A DNA stretch of 64,000 bases from Candidatus Pelagibacter sp. HIMB1321 (GTDB lineage Bacteria; Pseudomonadota; Alphaproteobacteria; Pelagibacterales; Pelagibacteraceae). Below the pieces are notes generated by a model. That model saw only the letters and a program-made list of their open reading frames with translations. It had not been told where the DNA came from and made no database searches. Shown piece after piece: positions 61,761-64,000 of the stretch. The stretch is taken from assembly GCF_900177485.1 (NCBI RefSeq), contig NZ_LT840186.1:682001-746000 (forward strand), read 5' to 3'. The translations under genes were made by a program, and so were the position numbers. Every line of letters starts with the position of its first letter. Position 1 is the stretch's first letter.

Positions 61761-63506
61761 TTAAACTACCAAGATTCTTGAATATTCTTCAACAGATAAT
61801 ATACCTTTTTTGATAAAATTTCTGCCTATAACTTGCATAGTTTTAAATCCATCTTTAACCGCAACTTCCAACATCTCATCACCTCTTGCATCTCTTAAAA
61901 TTGCTGCCTCTAAGTTTGGAGTTTTTTTCAAAACCTCATAGATACCTTGTCTACCTTTATAGCCAGTGTTATTACACTCAGCACAACCTTCACCCATTTT
62001 GGGTGTAAATGTACTTAACTCTTCTTCTTTAAAACCAAGTTGTAATAAACTTTCTTTAGTTGCTTTTGGATCATCTACCAGACATGCGGAACAATTTTTT
62101 CTAGCTAATCTTTGAGCAACAATCAAACTCAATGCAGAGGCCACCATGAAACTTGGTACTCCCATGTTCACTAATCGAACAACTGTAGAAACTGCATCAT
62201 TGGTGTGGAGTGTACTTAGTAATAAGTGACCCGTTAATGCTGCTTTGATTGCAATATCAACAGTTGATTTATCTCTTATCTCTCCAACTAAAATTACTTC
62301 TGGGTCTTGTCTTAAAAAAGATTTTAAGATGGCTTCAAATGTTAAACCAATTTCATTGTTAGCTTGAATTTGACCGACACCCTTTAAATAAAATTCAACC
62401 GGATCTTCGGCTGTCATTATATTGGTGCCAGGACTATTTATTTTTTTAATACATCCGTAAAGAGTTGTACTCTTACCACTTCCAGTTGGACCGGTTACTA
62501 AAACCATCCCTTGCGGAGCAGTAATAGCCGTAACTAAATTATCATAATCTTCCTTGTCTAAACCAATCTGTTCTAATCCTAAATCAGGTCCAGCAGCAAG
62601 TAAACGCATAACCACTCGTTCACCTTCTTTAGCTGGGATTACTGAAAACCTAACATCTATATCCACATCATCTTCATTTTTTGGTTGTGGATTTTTAAAT
62701 TGAAGTTTGCCGTCTTGAGGTAATCTTTTTTCTGAAATATCACAACCAGACATAATTTTTAATCTTGTAATTACCGCATTGTAATTTTCCATCAAAAACT
62801 CTTTGAATTGGAGTTGCTCTTGAAGAACTCCATCTTTCCTAAATCTTACTCGTGCTTCACCTCTTCTAAAAATTTCAATATGAATATCGCTGGTGCCACT
62901 AAAAAAAGACTCATTTAAAAGTTTATCAACAAACTCAACAACAGCATTTTCACCTTGAGTAATTTTAACACTTGGGACCTTGACATTCAAATTTGGTTTT
63001 GAAGCTGATGATTTTTGAGCTTGAGTATTTGCTGAGGCCTCTTGTGTTGCTTCTATTACAGATTTAAATTTTAATGCTTGATCTAAATTAGATGGCTTTG
63101 CAACATATAATTCTACATTACAACCTGTCATACTTTTAATTTTACCAGCTAAGGTAGATTTAGTTGGATCAAATAAAGCTATTTTTAAAATCCTACCATT
63201 TAATTCAAAAGGCAGCATTTCATTTTCCATGATAAAATCTTTTGGAAGTTTTTTTACAGCTTCTTTTTTAACAGTTTGCTCAGATAAAATAATTTTTCTT
63301 AAAGCATAATTTCTTGAAACTGCTGCAACAATATCGTCTTCACTAACTAAATCATCGTTGATTAAATATTCTAATATTCCAAGGGGTGCTTTACCATTGC
63401 CGTCATACTTCTTTTTAGCATCATTAAAATTAGCCTCAGATATTTTTCCACTATTTTTGAGTAGGGTTGAAATTTTTACACTAATTTCAGGGTTTATTGA
63501 TGGCAT
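61761..63506 (-). CDS. pilB: Type IV pilus assembly ATPase PilB
   Basis: The 581-residue protein has an N-terminal MshEN-type domain (about 1-140) and the ATPase core: Walker A GPTGSGKSTTLYG, the Asp box with AEDPVEFYLKGVGQIQ, Walker B ILVGEIRDKSTVDIA and the His box TGHLLLSTLHTND. Near the C terminus is a tetracysteine zinc site (CSAC and CAEC). It powers pilus extension. No pilT retraction ATPase is in the window. Confidence 0.95.
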   Translation of the reverse strand: MPSINPEISVKISTLLKNSGKISEANFNDAKKKYDGNGKAPLGILEYLINDDLVSEDDIVAAVSRNYALRKIILSEQTVKKEAVKKLPKDFIMENEMLPFELNGRILKIALFDPTKSTLAGKIKSMTGCNVELYVAKPSNLDQALKFKSVIEATQEASANTQAQKSSASKPNLNVKVPSVKITQGENAVVEFVDKLLNESFFSGTSDIHIEIFRRGEARVRFRKDGVLQEQLQFKEFLMENYNAVITRLKIMSGCDISEKRLPQDGKLQFKNPQPKNEDDVDIDVRFSVIPAKEGERVVMRLLAAGPDLGLEQIGLDKEDYDNLVTAITAPQGMVLVTGPTGSGKSTTLYGCIKKINSPGTNIMTAEDPVEFYLKGVGQIQANNEIGLTFEAILKSFLRQDPEVILVGEIRDKSTVDIAIKAALTGHLLLSTLHTNDAVSTVVRLVNMGVPSFMVASALSLIVAQRLARKNCSACLVDDPKATKESLLQLGFKEEELSTFTPKMGEGCAECNNTGYKGRQGIYEVLKKTPNLEAAILRDARGDEMLEVAVKDGFKTMQVIGRNFIKKGILSVEEYSRILVV

Positions 63507-63533
63507 GTATAAAGTTATAATAAAAATTATAAC

Positions 63534-64000
63534 TTATACAACATTTGCACTTAAGAATATCAACAGTTGAGTTTTATCGTCTTTATCAGTAGTTTGTCTA
63601 AATAATGCTCCTAGTAGTGGAATTTTTGAGAAGAACGGCACATAAGTTTCACTATTTTCTCTAGTATTTTTGTAAACACCTCCAAGGACAGCCACATCTC
63701 CTGCATTAATTTGAACTACAGAAGTAAGTGATTCCTCGTTGGTTACAACGTCATCACCTGCGTCTTCACCTGGTGCATCATTTGCAAGGGTTAATTCAAT
63801 TTTTACTCTACTTTCTCCTACAATTTCTGGAGTTACCGTGATGCTTAAATTTTGTGGAATTTCTACTGTAGAACCTGCAACATCACCGGAAGCTGGAATT
63901 ACTTTTAACAAAGTCGTACCTTGTGTAAGAGTTGCTGACTCACCATCCATAGCAAATAGTTTTGGATTTGAAACTGTTTCAGTATTAGAGTCTTTTACTG
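63534..64000 (-). CDS. pilQ: Type IV pilus secretin PilQ (5' part outside window)
   Basis: About 155 C-terminal residues are visible; the frame is open to the right edge. The secretin end is clear: SNPKLFAMDGESATLTQG, then VAVLGGVYKNTRENSETYVPFFSKIPLLGALF (VPFxxxIPxLGxLF motif), ending DDKTQLLIFLSANVV. It forms the outer-membrane pore for the pilus. It lies 27 bases upstream of pilB, so the operon runs pilQ-pilB-pilC-minor pilins. Confidence 0.9.
   Translation of the reverse strand, partial: VKDSNTETVSNPKLFAMDGESATLTQGTTLLKVIPASGDVAGSTVEIPQNLSITVTPEIVGESRVKIELTLANDAPGEDAGDDVVTNEESLTSVVQINAGDVAVLGGVYKNTRENSETYVPFFSKIPLLGALFRQTTDKDDKTQLLIFLSANVV

Overview
The window looks like a chromosomal segment of a streamlined marine alphaproteobacterium, most likely of the SAR11 (Pelagibacterales) type. 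It is very AT-rich, genes overlap or sit a few bases apart, and proteins are rich in Lys, Asn and Ile. It also carries alphaproteobacterial families such as an IalB-like protein, a DUF3553 protein and a dimethylglycine-dehydrogenase-like flavoenzyme. This assignment is inference from composition and gene content. No rRNA, tRNA, insertion sequence, phage gene or CRISPR array was seen, and the longest gap between genes is about 255 bases.

Layout. 1-12.6 kb is mostly housekeeping: a methylated-amine flavoenzyme (cut by the left edge), two sugar transferases, a CysQ-like phosphatase, RecX, an ABA4-like membrane protein, a DsbA-fold isomerase and a peroxiredoxin. It continues with AmtB, HU, RseP, a FrnE-like oxidoreductase, an EamA exporter and several very small membrane proteins. 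12.6-34 kb mixes cell-surface functions: a DM13 protein with an exact FNR-type box, STAS proteins, three type IV pilins, a MoxR/DUF58/transglutaminase operon and membrane sugar-transfer proteins (a TMTC-like protein beside a dolichyl-phosphate-mannose-synthase-like enzyme). Also here are a PilO-like protein, the prepilin peptidase, a TPR-GT9 protein, exported proteins and a CbbX-like AAA+ ATPase. 34-40.5 kb is a single 2178-residue autotransporter. 40.6-49.7 kb holds LysR and winged-helix regulators, an IalB-like protein, a CHASE2-PP2C sensor phosphatase, an outer-membrane barrel and a large FecR protein. 49.7-64 kb is a type IV pilus operon on the minus strand: PilQ (cut by the right edge), PilB, PilC, two ordinary minor prepilins and two giant prepilins of 1224 and 1901 residues.

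How the genes may work together. The window holds most of a type IV pilus: secretin, ATPase, platform protein, prepilin peptidase, a PilO-like protein, three major-type pilins and four minor pilins. The two giant minor pilins appear to be a built-in surface-binding module. The larger has a LamG-like region, three C-type-lectin-like regions and chitin-binding-module-like stretches behind a GspK/PilX-like membrane helix that lacks Glu5. A CHASE2-PP2C phosphatase and two STAS proteins, each with the phosphorylatable serine, suggest a partner-switching circuit that could control the surface genes; no kinase is visible here.

The main candidates for undescribed biology are the lectin-tipped giant pilins, the autotransporter whose barrel is followed by a periplasmic linker and a predicted inner-membrane helix, and the CHASE2-PP2C/barrel/FecR operon. 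A CCCA-N3-TGGG palindrome in front of several surface or regulatory genes is a weaker candidate.
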